From positions 33,119 to 97,118 of the forward strand of contig CAMBKF010000003.1 of assembly GCA_945868085.1 (NCBI GenBank): 64,000 nucleotides of DNA, read 5' to 3'. Made by a program: the position numbers and the translations under genes. Shown here one piece after another: positions 16,562 to 24,037 of the stretch. Positions within the stretch are counted from its first letter, which is position 1. Every line of letters starts with the position of its first letter. Origin of the DNA: an uncultured Oscillibacter sp. GTDB lineage: Bacteria; Bacillota; Clostridia; Oscillospirales; Oscillospiraceae. Below the pieces are notes generated by a model, which was not told the origin of the DNA, searched no databases, and was given only the letters and a program-made list of their open reading frames with translations.

Positions 16562-17089
16562 ATGGAAGTGACTATCCGCAAGGCGCAGGAGAAGGACCTG
16601 GCGGCCGTGGAGAGGATCTACGACGACATCCACACGGAGGAAGAAGCGGGACGGGCCTGCATCGGATGGGAGCGGGGGATCTACCCTACCCGGCGGACAG
16701 CGGAGGATGCCCTGAGCCGGGACGACCTGTTTGTGGAGGAGACAGAAGGGCGCATCGTGGGCACCGGCATCATCAACCGGGTGCAGGTGGACGTGTATGC
16801 GGAGGTCAACTGGCTGTATCCGGCATCGGATGAGCAGGTGATGGTGCTGCATACGCTGGTCATTGACCCGGCCGAAAAGGGAAAGGGATTCGGACAGGAA
16901 TTTGTGGCGTTTTACGAGGAGTACGCGGCCCGGAGTGGCTGCACCTGCCTGCGCATGGACACCAACGCCAGGAACATGGGCGCCCGGCGGCTGTATAACC
17001 ACCTGGGATACCGGGAGGCGGGGATCGTGCCCTGCGTGTTCAACGGCCTGTCAGGGGTGGATCTGGTGATGCTGGAGAAGAAACTGTAA
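16562..17089 (+). CDS. GNAT-family N-acetyltransferase
   Basis: A 175-residue acetyl-CoA-dependent transferase. The central strand HTLVIDPAEKGKGFGQEFVAFYEEYA contains the acetyl-CoA pyrophosphate loop (GKGFGQ) and is followed by CTCLRMDTNARNMGARRLYNHLGY, the typical motif B; the key parts are DTNARNMGARRLY and GYREAG. The start has GGAGGGAGAAACCC upstream. It is the last gene before a strong terminator. The acceptor substrate cannot be told from sequence. Confidence 0.9.
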   Translation: MEVTIRKAQEKDLAAVERIYDDIHTEEEAGRACIGWERGIYPTRRTAEDALSRDDLFVEETEGRIVGTGIINRVQVDVYAEVNWLYPASDEQVMVLHTLVIDPAEKGKGFGQEFVAFYEEYAARSGCTCLRMDTNARNMGARRLYNHLGYREAGIVPCVFNGLSGVDLVMLEKKL

Positions 17090-17121
17090 ACGCCAAGAAA
17101 GGGAAAATGAGCGGATGACAC

Positions 17122-17166
17122 AAATAGCGCATATGCGAAGCGAATTTCGCATATGCGCTATTTTTC
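17122..17166 (+). terminator. Terminator after the acetyltransferase
   Basis: An 18-bp perfect stem AAATAGCGCATATGCGAA with its complement and a 6-base loop, with terminal T run. Confidence 0.9.
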
Positions 17167-17270
17167 GGCTTCAAATTGAAAAAGAAACAAAATGGTGCGC
17201 AATATGCACAGAAAAAGAGGGGGAGGGAGAGAGGAAAAATTGAAGATAAAACAAATTGAGAAAAACCGGG

Positions 17271-17299
17271 TTGACAGGCGGGAGAAGGAGTGTTATAGT
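17271..17299 (+). promoter_or_regulatory. Strong consensus promoter of the small-protein unit
   Basis: TTGACA, 17 bases, TATAGT: one of the closest matches to the sigma-A consensus in the window. The expected transcript begins about 15 bases before the small ORF. Confidence 0.8.
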
Positions 17300-17323
17300 C
17301 CCAATCATCACAAGAAAGGAGAC

Positions 17324-17539
17324 ATGGCCATGAGAGCTTATGATGCCGCCGGGCGAAACGGGACCGCTGCAGCACAGGATGCCTGTGCCGTGTCTTCCTG
17401 CAAAAAAATAACCGCTATTCTGATTATGGACGCCGCTATTGCTGCGTCCATTTTTGCGCTGGGCCTGATTATTCGAATTGAAAATAAAACGGAATACAGC
17501 CGAAAAACGACAAGCGGTTTTGCATACGGGGCGGCCTGA
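17324..17539 (+). CDS. Putative 71-residue membrane peptide
   Basis: A short ORF with AGAAAGGAG 4 bases before the ATG, a near-consensus promoter 25 bases upstream, and a terminator 24 bases after the stop. The product has a Cys-containing polar N-terminus (ACAVSSCKK), one transmembrane helix at about residues 32-48 (ILIMDAAIAASIFALGLII) and a basic, aromatic tail. No family is recognised. The complete transcription unit argues for a real gene, or for a small RNA with a fortuitous ORF. Candidates are a small membrane regulator or a toxin-like peptide; neither is supported by homology. Confidence 0.55.
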   Translation: MAMRAYDAAGRNGTAAAQDACAVSSCKKITAILIMDAAIAASIFALGLIIRIENKTEYSRKTTSGFAYGAA

Positions 17540-17562
17540 GACACAGGCGGCACGGAAAACGC

Positions 17563-17603
17563 AAAAGCGGCTTCGCCGGATTCGGCGAAGCCGCTTTCAT
17601 TTT
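17563..17603 (+). terminator. Terminator of the small-protein unit
   Basis: AAAGCGGCTTCGCCG pairs with CGGCGAAGCCGCTTT around a 4-base loop and is followed by CATTTTT. Confidence 0.85.
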
Positions 17604-17658
17604 TAGGACGACATGCCTGCGGGAGCGGGATGCCAATAGATACAAGGAGGATCAGAAT

Positions 17659-18021
17659 ATGCCTATCATTCATGTAAGCGTAACGGGAAAGCAGGAGACC
17701 CAGAAAAAGCGGGACTTTATGGAGTTTGCCGCCAATAGCATCTGCAGCCACACCAGCACGCTGCCGAAGAACATTTATGTGTATTTCCACGAGATGGAGC
17801 CGGAGAACGTGCGCAAGACGGCGCCCACGGTGCTCATCGACTGGACCATGATCCCGGACCGCACCAACGAGGCCAAGAAGGCCATCATGGGCGAGCTGAC
17901 CGATGAGCTGGCCAAGCTCACCGGGGAGAATCGGAGCGAGATCGTGATCATCTTCAACGACATTCCCCTACCCAACGCCATGCTGGGCGGGATCACCCGG
18001 GCAGACAACTACAACTGGTAA
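17659..18021 (+). CDS. Tautomerase-superfamily protein (4-oxalocrotonate tautomerase-like)
   Basis: A 120-residue protein that begins MPIIHVSVTG, exposing Pro2 as the catalytic N-terminal proline of the tautomerase superfamily after methionine removal. The body is a fused double beta-alpha-beta unit of MIF/cis-CaaD-like length with NIYVYFHEMEP and SEIVIIFNDIP strands. It has a good AAGGAGG ribosome binding site and a terminator directly after, so it is monocistronic. Related proteins isomerise keto-enol substrates, but the physiological substrate is unknown. Confidence 0.85.
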   Translation: MPIIHVSVTGKQETQKKRDFMEFAANSICSHTSTLPKNIYVYFHEMEPENVRKTAPTVLIDWTMIPDRTNEAKKAIMGELTDELAKLTGENRSEIVIIFNDIPLPNAMLGGITRADNYNW

Positions 18022-18031
18022 AAAAATACAG

Positions 18032-18068
18032 AAAATCCCCTTCCGCTTGGGTGGAAGGGGATTTTTTT
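18032..18068 (+). terminator. Terminator after the tautomerase gene
   Basis: AAAATCCCCTTCC with GGAAGGGGATTTT and a run of seven T. It marks the last ordinary chromosomal unit before the phage cassette. Confidence 0.9.
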
Positions 18069-18167
18069 GTACTGAAAAATGGACCGGTTGTGGAGAAAAG
18101 GGCAACAAAAAGGCAAGATATGCCGGGAAAACAGAGGGAGGTAGAAAAATAAAAGGGGGATTTTTAC

Positions 18168-18332
18168 ATGGAGGAAAAGGAATGGGTGCGCTGCGACCGC
18201 TGCGACGGAGAGATCTATGAGGGCGCGGAATACTATCAGATCAACGGCGAGTGCGTGTGCAGGGAGTGCCTGGAGGAATTTGCGGGACACTGGTTTGCGC
18301 CCTTTCGGCTGATCGCCGGGGAGGAGCTATGA
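18168..18332 (+). CDS. Small zinc-ribbon protein
   Basis: A 54-residue protein that begins with GGGGG as a ribosome binding site upstream of the ATG. Two CxxC pairs, CDRC (residues 9-12) and CREC (31-34), fit a zinc ribbon. Its TGA overlaps the ATG of the next gene (ATGA), which couples it to the small terminase. Tiny zinc-finger proteins next to terminase genes are common in phages. The exact role is unknown. It was too short to be obvious from long-ORF analysis but has good coding character. Confidence 0.75.
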   Translation: MEEKEWVRCDRCDGEIYEGAEYYQINGECVCRECLEEFAGHWFAPFRLIAGEEL

Positions 18333-18700
18333 AAGGAAGGGGAGAAAGCTTCTGGCAGGAGGTGCGCCGGGCCTATGAAAACGGGGAGGGCAGCTATCAG
18401 ACCCTGGCGGACCGGTTCGGCGTGAGTCGGGGGGCTATGGCGAGCCACGGCAGGATCGAGGGATGGAACAGAGAGAAGCGGGAGACCACAGATCTGCGGG
18501 AGATGACGGGGAAGCTTTCCCGGGCAGCCATGCGGGAGATCGGACGGCTGGAGGAGGGCGAGGCGGATGTGAAGACTATCCGGGAGCTGACGGCCCTGCT
18601 GAAGGAGCTGAACCAGCTGATGAAAAGCGCCGCCGAGGAAAACGGAGAGAGCACCGTGCGGGTGCAGTGGGAGGAGGACGCGGAGCAGTGGAGCGAATAG
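18329..18700 (+). CDS. Putative terminase small subunit
   Basis: A 123-residue protein with an N-terminal helix-turn-helix (YQTLADRFGVSRGAMASHGR, about residues 24-43), a basic linker, and a charged helical C-terminal half. The layout matches phage small terminases that bind pac or cos DNA and feed the large subunit. It overlaps the zinc-ribbon gene by 4 bases and the large terminase by 13. A longer open frame exists upstream, but the ATGA overlap and the GGGGAGGAG ribosome binding site support the ATG at 18329. Confidence 0.75.
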   Translation: MKGRGESFWQEVRRAYENGEGSYQTLADRFGVSRGAMASHGRIEGWNREKRETTDLREMTGKLSRAAMREIGRLEEGEADVKTIRELTALLKELNQLMKSAAEENGESTVRVQWEEDAEQWSE

Positions 18701-20055
18701 AGACATTGCACTTGTCGCCGCCCAATGAAAAGCAGAAGCTGTTTTTGCAGTGCCGGAAAAAATACATCGCCTTCGGCGGCGCACGGGGCGGCGGGAAAAG
18801 CTGGGCCGTGCGCACCAAGGCGAAGCTCATGGCCCTGCGCTATCCGGGGATCCGGATGCTGCTGGTGCGGCGGACCTATCAGGAGCTGGAGAACAACCAC
18901 ATTCGGTTCCTGCGGCGGGAGCTGGCAGGGATCGCCGGCTACCGGGCTACGGCCAGGCAGTTCATATTTGCCAACGGCAGCGTGCTGGATTTCGGCTACT
19001 GCGCCTGCGACGGGGACCTGGACCGGTACCAGGGGGCGGAGTATGACGTGATCTTTCTGGACGAGGCCACCCAGCTGCGGGAGGAGTGGATGCGGCAGTT
19101 TGCGGCGTGCGTGCGGGGAGTAAACGACTTCCCTAAGCGCATTTACTACACCTGCAACCCCGGGGGACCGGGGCACGGGTACATCAAACGGCTGTTTATC
19201 GACAAACGCTATCTGCCGGGGGAAAACCCGGAGGACTATGAGTTTATCCCAGCCCGGGTGACGGACAACCGGGCGCTGCTGAAAAAACAGCCGGAGTATC
19301 TGCAGCAGCTGCAGGCACTGCCGGACAAGCTCCGGGCGGCCTGGCTGGAGGGGAAATGGGACATCTTTCAGGGGCAGTTCTTCCAGGAGTTTACCGACGA
19401 CCCGGAGCACTACCGGGACAGACGGTTTACCCATGTCATCGAGCCCTTTGACATCCCCAGGGAGTGGAGGATCTACCGCAGCTACGATTTCGGCTACGCC
19501 AAGCCCTTCTCCTGCGGCTGGTGGGCGGTGGACTTTGACGGGTGTATTTACCGCATCCTGGAGCTGTACGGCTGCACGGAGAATCCCGACGAGGGGGTGC
19601 GGTGGACCCCGGAGAAGCAATTTGCCAAGATCCGGGAGATCGAGCAGACCCACCCGTGGCTGAAGGGACGGAGCATTGACGGGGTGGCCGACCCGGCTAT
19701 CTGGGACACCAGCCGGGGAGAGAGCATCTATGAGACGGCCCTGCGGCACCGGATCTACTTTACAAAGGGCGACAACCGGCGGATCCCGGGATGGATGCAG
19801 ATGCACTACCGAATGGCTTTCGACGAGGAGGGATATCCGCAGATGTATGTATTCAAGGGGTGCAGGGCGTTTATCCGGACGATCCCGGAGCTGCGGTTTT
19901 CGGACACGGAGCCGGAGGACCTGGACACCCGGCAGGAGGACCACGCGGCGGACGAGAGCCGATATTTCTGTATGTCGCGGCCCATTCGGCCGGTGCGCCG
20001 GGGAGAGGAGCTGGCGCTGGGGGATGATCCGTTGAATATGAGGAACGGACGATGA
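18688..20055 (+). CDS. Phage terminase large subunit
   Basis: The ATP-driven DNA packaging motor and nuclease, 455 residues from the GTG at 18688. Walker A is FGGARGGGKSWAVR (near residue 28-40), Walker B with catalytic acid is YDVIFLDEATQ, and the coupling motif is YYTCNPGGPGHGYI. The C-terminal RNase H-like nuclease shows YDFGYAKPF and GVADPAIWD acidic sites. All key residues look intact, so the enzyme may be functional. It overlaps the small terminase by 13 bases. A 520-base repeat-filled gap follows before the portal gene, unusual for compact phage genomes. Confidence 0.93.
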   Translation: MERIETLHLSPPNEKQKLFLQCRKKYIAFGGARGGGKSWAVRTKAKLMALRYPGIRMLLVRRTYQELENNHIRFLRRELAGIAGYRATARQFIFANGSVLDFGYCACDGDLDRYQGAEYDVIFLDEATQLREEWMRQFAACVRGVNDFPKRIYYTCNPGGPGHGYIKRLFIDKRYLPGENPEDYEFIPARVTDNRALLKKQPEYLQQLQALPDKLRAAWLEGKWDIFQGQFFQEFTDDPEHYRDRRFTHVIEPFDIPREWRIYRSYDFGYAKPFSCGWWAVDFDGCIYRILELYGCTENPDEGVRWTPEKQFAKIREIEQTHPWLKGRSIDGVADPAIWDTSRGESIYETALRHRIYFTKGDNRRIPGWMQMHYRMAFDEEGYPQMYVFKGCRAFIRTIPELRFSDTEPEDLDTRQEDHAADESRYFCMSRPIRPVRRGEELALGDDPLNMRNGR

Positions 20056-20575
20056 ATAGAGAGATGTGGATTGCGGGACCTGTGATATCAGCCACAGGTC
20101 CCGCAATGACGTTTTTTGCATGAGGTGCGGCGGTTATCGAGCGGGCGGGGTAGAACCCCGCCCCTACGCAGGACATGGAGTGCGGTGGGGCGGGCCGATG
20201 CTCACATCGGCCCCTACGAAACGGAACGAGGAGTGCGGTGCAGAGATATTACGGATCGCCGAGGCCAGCGTGCGCGCCGGCCTCGCAATGACAGGCTTTG
20301 GCAAGGGGCGCGGCGGCTGCCGAGCGGCGGGACACATGGGCCCCGCCCTACAGAGCCATTTGTGGGGCAGGGCATGCGCACCTCGCCGGAGGGACGGTGG
20401 TTGTCGGCGGCGGGCTGGGGGCAGCCCGCCCTGCGCATAGTGGGGAGATGCCACGACGGGCGGGGCGCAAAAAATTTTTCACAATTTTTGCATTGTTGCA
20501 TGGGAAAGGGCAACAGGGAGGGCAACGGAACGGGGGCGGGAGGGCACAGGTGAGAACAAAAAGGAGGGGTATGGC
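20056..20575. repeat. Gap filled with hairpin repeats between terminase and portal
   Basis: Holds at least four palindromic units. GGATTGCGGGACCTGTG with its complement and GCAATGACG is at 20072-20111. GGGCGGGGTAGAACCCCGCC then CCTACG is at 20141-20166. GGGCCGATGCTCACATCGGC then CCCTACG is at 20192-20218. GGATCGCCGAGGCCAGCG.. ending GCAATGACAGG is at 20262-20293. The flanks GAGGTGCGG and GAGTGCGGTG recur. The last 100 bases lead to the portal ribosome binding site. I see no convincing gene here. Confidence 0.75.
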
Positions 20576-22468
20576 ATGGAGCCTATGACTTTGCAGAAAC
20601 CGAAGATCGGTGCGGAGGAGGTGCGCCGGGCGGCGCAGATCCTGAAGAAATACAAGCAGGGAAAGGCGCACCTGGAGAGCCGCATCATCGACAACGAGCA
20701 GTTCTGGAAAATGCGGCACTGGCAGCAGATGGAGAAAAACGGGCAGGGAGGCAATCCTGGCGACCCGCAGCCGGCCAGCGCGTGGCTGGTGAACTGCATC
20801 CTGTCCAAGCACGCGGACGCCATGGACTGCTATCCGGAGCCCACGGTGCTGCCCCGGGAGGAGGGGGACCGGGCGGAGGCATCCAAGCTGACGAAAATTT
20901 TGCCGGTAGTACTGAAGCAGAATCAGTTCAAGCGGACCTATTCGGACGCCTGGTGGTACAAGCTGAAAAGCGGGTGCGCCGCCTACGGCGTTTTCTGGGA
21001 CGCGGGAAAACTGGGCGGGCTGGGGGACATTTCCATCCGCAGAATGGACCTGCTGAACCTGTTCTGGGAGCCGGGAGTCCGGGACATCCAGGATTCGGAA
21101 AATTTCTTTTCCACGGAGCTTGTCAGCAATGCCCAGCTCCTGCGCAGTTATCCGCAGCTGGAGGGAAAGCTGGGAGGCGGCAGCTTCACAGTGAGCCGGT
21201 TCCTCTATGACGACACGGTGGATACCTCCGACAAGTCCCTGGTGGTGGACTGGTACTACCACACCATGGACGGGGGACGGAAGGTGCTGCAGTACTGCAA
21301 ATTCGTGGGGGAGACGGTGCTCTACGCCACGGAAAACGACTGGCAGACGCCCACGGAGCAGCGGGTGACCGGCGTGGACGAGAACGGCGAGCCCGTCCTG
21401 GAGGAGGTGCCGGTGGGCCTGCCTATGTGCAGGCGGGGCTGGTACGACCACGGGAAGTACCCGTTTGTGTTCGACGTGCTGTTCCCCGAGGAGGGGACGC
21501 CCTGCGGGTATGGATATATCGACCTGTGCAAGTCACCCCAGAAGCAGATCGACCTCATGAGCCAGGCCATCCTCAAGAACACCCTGGCGGCGGCGACGCC
21601 GAGATTTTTCATCCGGGCGGACGGCGCGGTGAATGAAAACGAGTACGCCGACTGGACCAAGCCCTTCGTTCACACCAACGGAAACCTGGGCAGCGACTCC
21701 ATCGCGCCCATCCACACGGCGGGGCTGGACAGCGTGTATGTGGCGATCCTCCAGAGCAAGATCGCCGAGATGAAGGAGACGGCGGGCAACCGCGATGTGG
21801 CCAACGGCGGCACCGCCTCCGGCGTGACGGCGGCCACGGCCATCGCGGCATTGCAGGAGGCCGGCGGAAAGCTGTCCCGAAACATGATCGACGACGGGTA
21901 CGAGGCGTTTTCCGATGTGGTGACGCTGTGTATTGAGCTGATCCGGCAGTTTTATGGGCTGCCCAGGCAGTTCCGCCTGCTGGGGGGCGAATTTGCCAGC
22001 TATGACAACGCGGGGCTGCAGCCGGTGGCTATGAGCGACGGCGTGGAGACCTCCTACCGGGTGCCGGTGTTTGACCTGGAAATTTCCGCCCAGCAGGAAA
22101 ATCCCTACAAGACTATGGAGTACAACCAGTTTGCCCTGCAGCTGTTCCAGATGGGGTTCTTCCGGGAGGACATGGCCCCCCAGGCCCTGCGGTGCCTGGA
22201 GCTGATGGACTTTAAGAACAAAGACATGGTGATGGCCATGATACAGAACGGGCAGACCCAGCAGAGGGAGATCCAGCAGCTGCGCCAGCGGCTGATGCAG
22301 GCGGCGGCTGTGGTGGACCAGGTGAAAGGGACCCATCTGGCCCAGCAGCTGGCCCAGGAGTACGCCGCGGCACAGAAGGACGCCAAGGGCAGCGCCTGGC
22401 AGGCCGGAAAGCTCAGCTCCGTGGAGCGCACCAGGCGCGGCACCCGGGAGGCGGTGCGGCCCAAATGA
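20576..22468 (+). CDS. Phage portal protein
   Basis: A 630-residue protein between terminase and capsid genes, in the standard portal position. Length and composition fit podovirus-type portals: a helical N-terminal region, a central alpha/beta wing (~100-400) and a long Gln-rich coiled-coil C-terminus (residues ~540-600, TQQREIQQLRQRLMQ) that would form the barrel. The portal ring is the DNA entry channel and nucleates capsid assembly. AAAGGAGGGG precedes the ATG. Its stop overlaps the next ATG (ATGA). No short diagnostic motif exists, so the call rests on size, order and character. Confidence 0.82.
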   Translation: MEPMTLQKPKIGAEEVRRAAQILKKYKQGKAHLESRIIDNEQFWKMRHWQQMEKNGQGGNPGDPQPASAWLVNCILSKHADAMDCYPEPTVLPREEGDRAEASKLTKILPVVLKQNQFKRTYSDAWWYKLKSGCAAYGVFWDAGKLGGLGDISIRRMDLLNLFWEPGVRDIQDSENFFSTELVSNAQLLRSYPQLEGKLGGGSFTVSRFLYDDTVDTSDKSLVVDWYYHTMDGGRKVLQYCKFVGETVLYATENDWQTPTEQRVTGVDENGEPVLEEVPVGLPMCRRGWYDHGKYPFVFDVLFPEEGTPCGYGYIDLCKSPQKQIDLMSQAILKNTLAAATPRFFIRADGAVNENEYADWTKPFVHTNGNLGSDSIAPIHTAGLDSVYVAILQSKIAEMKETAGNRDVANGGTASGVTAATAIAALQEAGGKLSRNMIDDGYEAFSDVVTLCIELIRQFYGLPRQFRLLGGEFASYDNAGLQPVAMSDGVETSYRVPVFDLEISAQQENPYKTMEYNQFALQLFQMGFFREDMAPQALRCLELMDFKNKDMVMAMIQNGQTQQREIQQLRQRLMQAAAVVDQVKGTHLAQQLAQEYAAAQKDAKGSAWQAGKLSSVERTRRGTREAVRPK

Positions 22469-22743
22469 TCCGGGTGACGGCGGAGCCGGGACGGCTGACC
22501 CTGGAGGGGCACGCGGACTATGCCCCGGCGGGGAAGGACATCGTGTGCGCGGCGGTATCGGCCCTGGTACTGGCCCTGGCGGAGCGGCTGCAGGAGAAAA
22601 ACCTGGTAAAGGAGCTCATTATGCGGCCGGGGTATGTGCGCATCGCCATGCGGGGCGCGGACAGGGAGGCGGAACTGGTGAAATGCGGGCTGCGGCAGCT
22701 GGAGAGGCGGTTTCCCCGGTGCGTGGAGGTGAATGAAAAATAG
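22465..22743 (+). CDS. Prp-family cysteine protease encoded in the phage cassette
   Basis: A 92-residue protein of the YsxB/Prp family. The catalytic His16 lies in EGHADYAPAG and Cys28 in KDIVCAAVSAL, both invariant in this family. Host Prp removes the N-terminal extension of ribosomal protein L27 in Firmicutes, and in some staphylococcal phages it also processes capsid and scaffold proteins. Here the gene sits between portal and scaffold, where phages usually put a prohead protease, so a capsid-maturation role is likely. It overlaps the portal stop by 4 bases. Whether the host also has its own prp beside rplU/rpmA cannot be seen. Confidence 0.85.
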   Translation: MIRVTAEPGRLTLEGHADYAPAGKDIVCAAVSALVLALAERLQEKNLVKELIMRPGYVRIAMRGADREAELVKCGLRQLERRFPRCVEVNEK

Positions 22744-22886
22744 GCGGCGCGCAAAAAAACCTCGCAGAGTTCGCGTCCGCAGACGCGAAAAAGTTCAAAG
22801 GAATTTTCGACAGGTCCAGATGGCCATTTCTCCCGGCGAGGGAGTGATGATACGGGTCGTGGCCTACCACGGGAAAGGATGAGACC
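22744..22886 (+). other. Structured leader upstream of the scaffold gene
   Basis: A 143-base gap with several short complementary arms: GGTC/GACC spanning it, GGCCA/TGGCC, CTCCC/GGGAG with a 5-base loop, and CGTGG/CCACG. Some are mutually exclusive. The last part contains the scaffold ribosome binding site (GGGAAAGGATGAG). An RNA switch or ribozyme-like fold is possible, but I cannot match a known class. Confidence 0.35.
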
Positions 22887-23474
22887 ATGGAAATGGAAGA
22901 AAATCAGGCACAGCTTTGTGAAGCATCGGGCGATACGGCTCCCGACGCCGGGGGGCAGGAGGACTTCGAATCTTTGATCCGGGGCAGGTACAAGGAGGAG
23001 TTTGATGCCAGGGTGCGCAAGATCCTGGACGGACGGCTGCGGGGCATGCGGCAGGAGAATCAGCGGCTGAAGGAACAGAAGGAGATGCTGGAGCAGGCGC
23101 GGAAAGCGGAGGCGGCGGAGCGCATTGACCGGCTGCGCAGGCAGGAGGGAGAGCTGAAGCGGCTGTATCCGGACTTTGACTGGCAGAAGGAGATGCGCAG
23201 CGAGGGCTTCGGGCGGCTGATCCTGGCTGGGGTGGAGCCCCGGACGGCCTATGAGACGGTACATGGCCGGGAGCTGATGAAAAAGGCCATGCGCTACGCT
23301 GCGGGACGTACCCGCAGGCAGGTGGCCGGGAGCCTGGCCAGCGGCATGAGCCGGGTGGCGGAAAACGGCGGCAGGAGCATTGCCGTGACGGCCAGCGACC
23401 CCCGAGGACTGACCAGCGAGGATCTGGCGGACATCCGCCGGCGTGTACTGGACGGGGAGAAGATCCGATTCTGA
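22887..23474 (+). CDS. Putative phage scaffolding protein
   Basis: A 195-residue, highly charged, mostly helical protein. It has an acidic N-terminus (to ~40), a long Glu/Arg/Lys coiled coil (~45-110, MRQENQRLKEQKEMLEQARK) and a basic C-terminus of the kind that binds capsid protein. Its position between portal/protease and major capsid genes is the usual scaffold slot, and the neighbouring Prp protease would be a natural processing partner. The ATG follows AAAGGATGAGACC. There is no sequence-level family assignment, and 560 bases of repeats separate it from the capsid gene. Confidence 0.72.
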   Translation: MEMEENQAQLCEASGDTAPDAGGQEDFESLIRGRYKEEFDARVRKILDGRLRGMRQENQRLKEQKEMLEQARKAEAAERIDRLRRQEGELKRLYPDFDWQKEMRSEGFGRLILAGVEPRTAYETVHGRELMKKAMRYAAGRTRRQVAGSLASGMSRVAENGGRSIAVTASDPRGLTSEDLADIRRRVLDGEKIRF

Positions 23475-24020
23475 CGGAGAGCGCTGGGGGAGATTTTGAC
23501 CTTTGGGGACGGGCGCGGGCGCGGAGCGCCCTTGCAATGACACCACTTACAGGAAATGTCGAGCGAGGGGAGTGCGGATTGCCACACCAGTGACGTCGGT
23601 CACTGGTTCGCAATGACAGGGTTTTTGCAAGGGATGCGGTGGAGGTCCGGCGGCGGGGTGAGGGGAGCGAATCGAGCGCTGCCGGTGGCAGAAAAAGCGA
23701 GATGAGCGAGTGGCCGCGGTCAAAATTTTAAGCGTCCGCCGTAAGGCGGCGCAGAAATTTTGGGCACCGCAACAGAACCGCCCTACGCAAGCACAAGAGC
23801 TGCGGTACAGACCCGGCGGACGGGCAGAGGCGTCAGCTTCTACGGATGCGCTGCAAGGAGTGCGTAAGGGAGGGGCTCTGCCCCTCTCGCGGGCGGGGTA
23901 GAACCCCGCCCCTACGGAAGCATTGCAAGAGGTGCGGCGGCTGATGGCGGGGCATCCTCGTGACGACAGGGCTTTGCAAGGGACGAAATCTTCAGAGCGC
24001 GGGAGAAAGTGAAAAATTTT
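23475..24020. repeat. Repeat-filled gap between scaffold and capsid genes
   Basis: Contains GGATTGCCACACCAGTGACG with complement and GCAATGACAGG (23575-23620). The 69-base dispersed repeat inverted relative to 1117-1185 is at 23711-23779. A GGGCGGGGTAGAACCCCGCC plus CCTACG hairpin is at 23890-23916. Recurrent GCAAGRRGTGCGG flanks lie at 23627, 23855 and 23926. No open frame here has coding character or a ribosome binding site until the capsid gene. Confidence 0.75.
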
Positions 24021-24037
24021 TATTGAAGAAAGGAAAG

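Noticed and set aside
17192-17323. The longer 115-codon version of the small ORF starting at 17192.
   Set aside because: It begins upstream of the promoter at 17271-17299; the ATG at 17324 has the ribosome binding site.
18069-18167. An att core or tRNA at the left edge of the phage cassette.
   Set aside because: No tRNA gene, and no direct repeat of this interval was found near 31.7 kb.
20214-20553. ORFs of about 100-145 codons in the terminase-portal gap.
   Set aside because: They run through palindromic repeats on both strands, have odd Arg/Pro/Gly-rich composition, and lack ribosome binding sites.
22790-22886. HDV-like or hammerhead ribozyme before the scaffold gene.
   Set aside because: The core reads GTGATGA instead of CTGATGA, and a consistent P1/P2/P3 or stem I/III arrangement was not found. 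Kept only as a generic structured leader.
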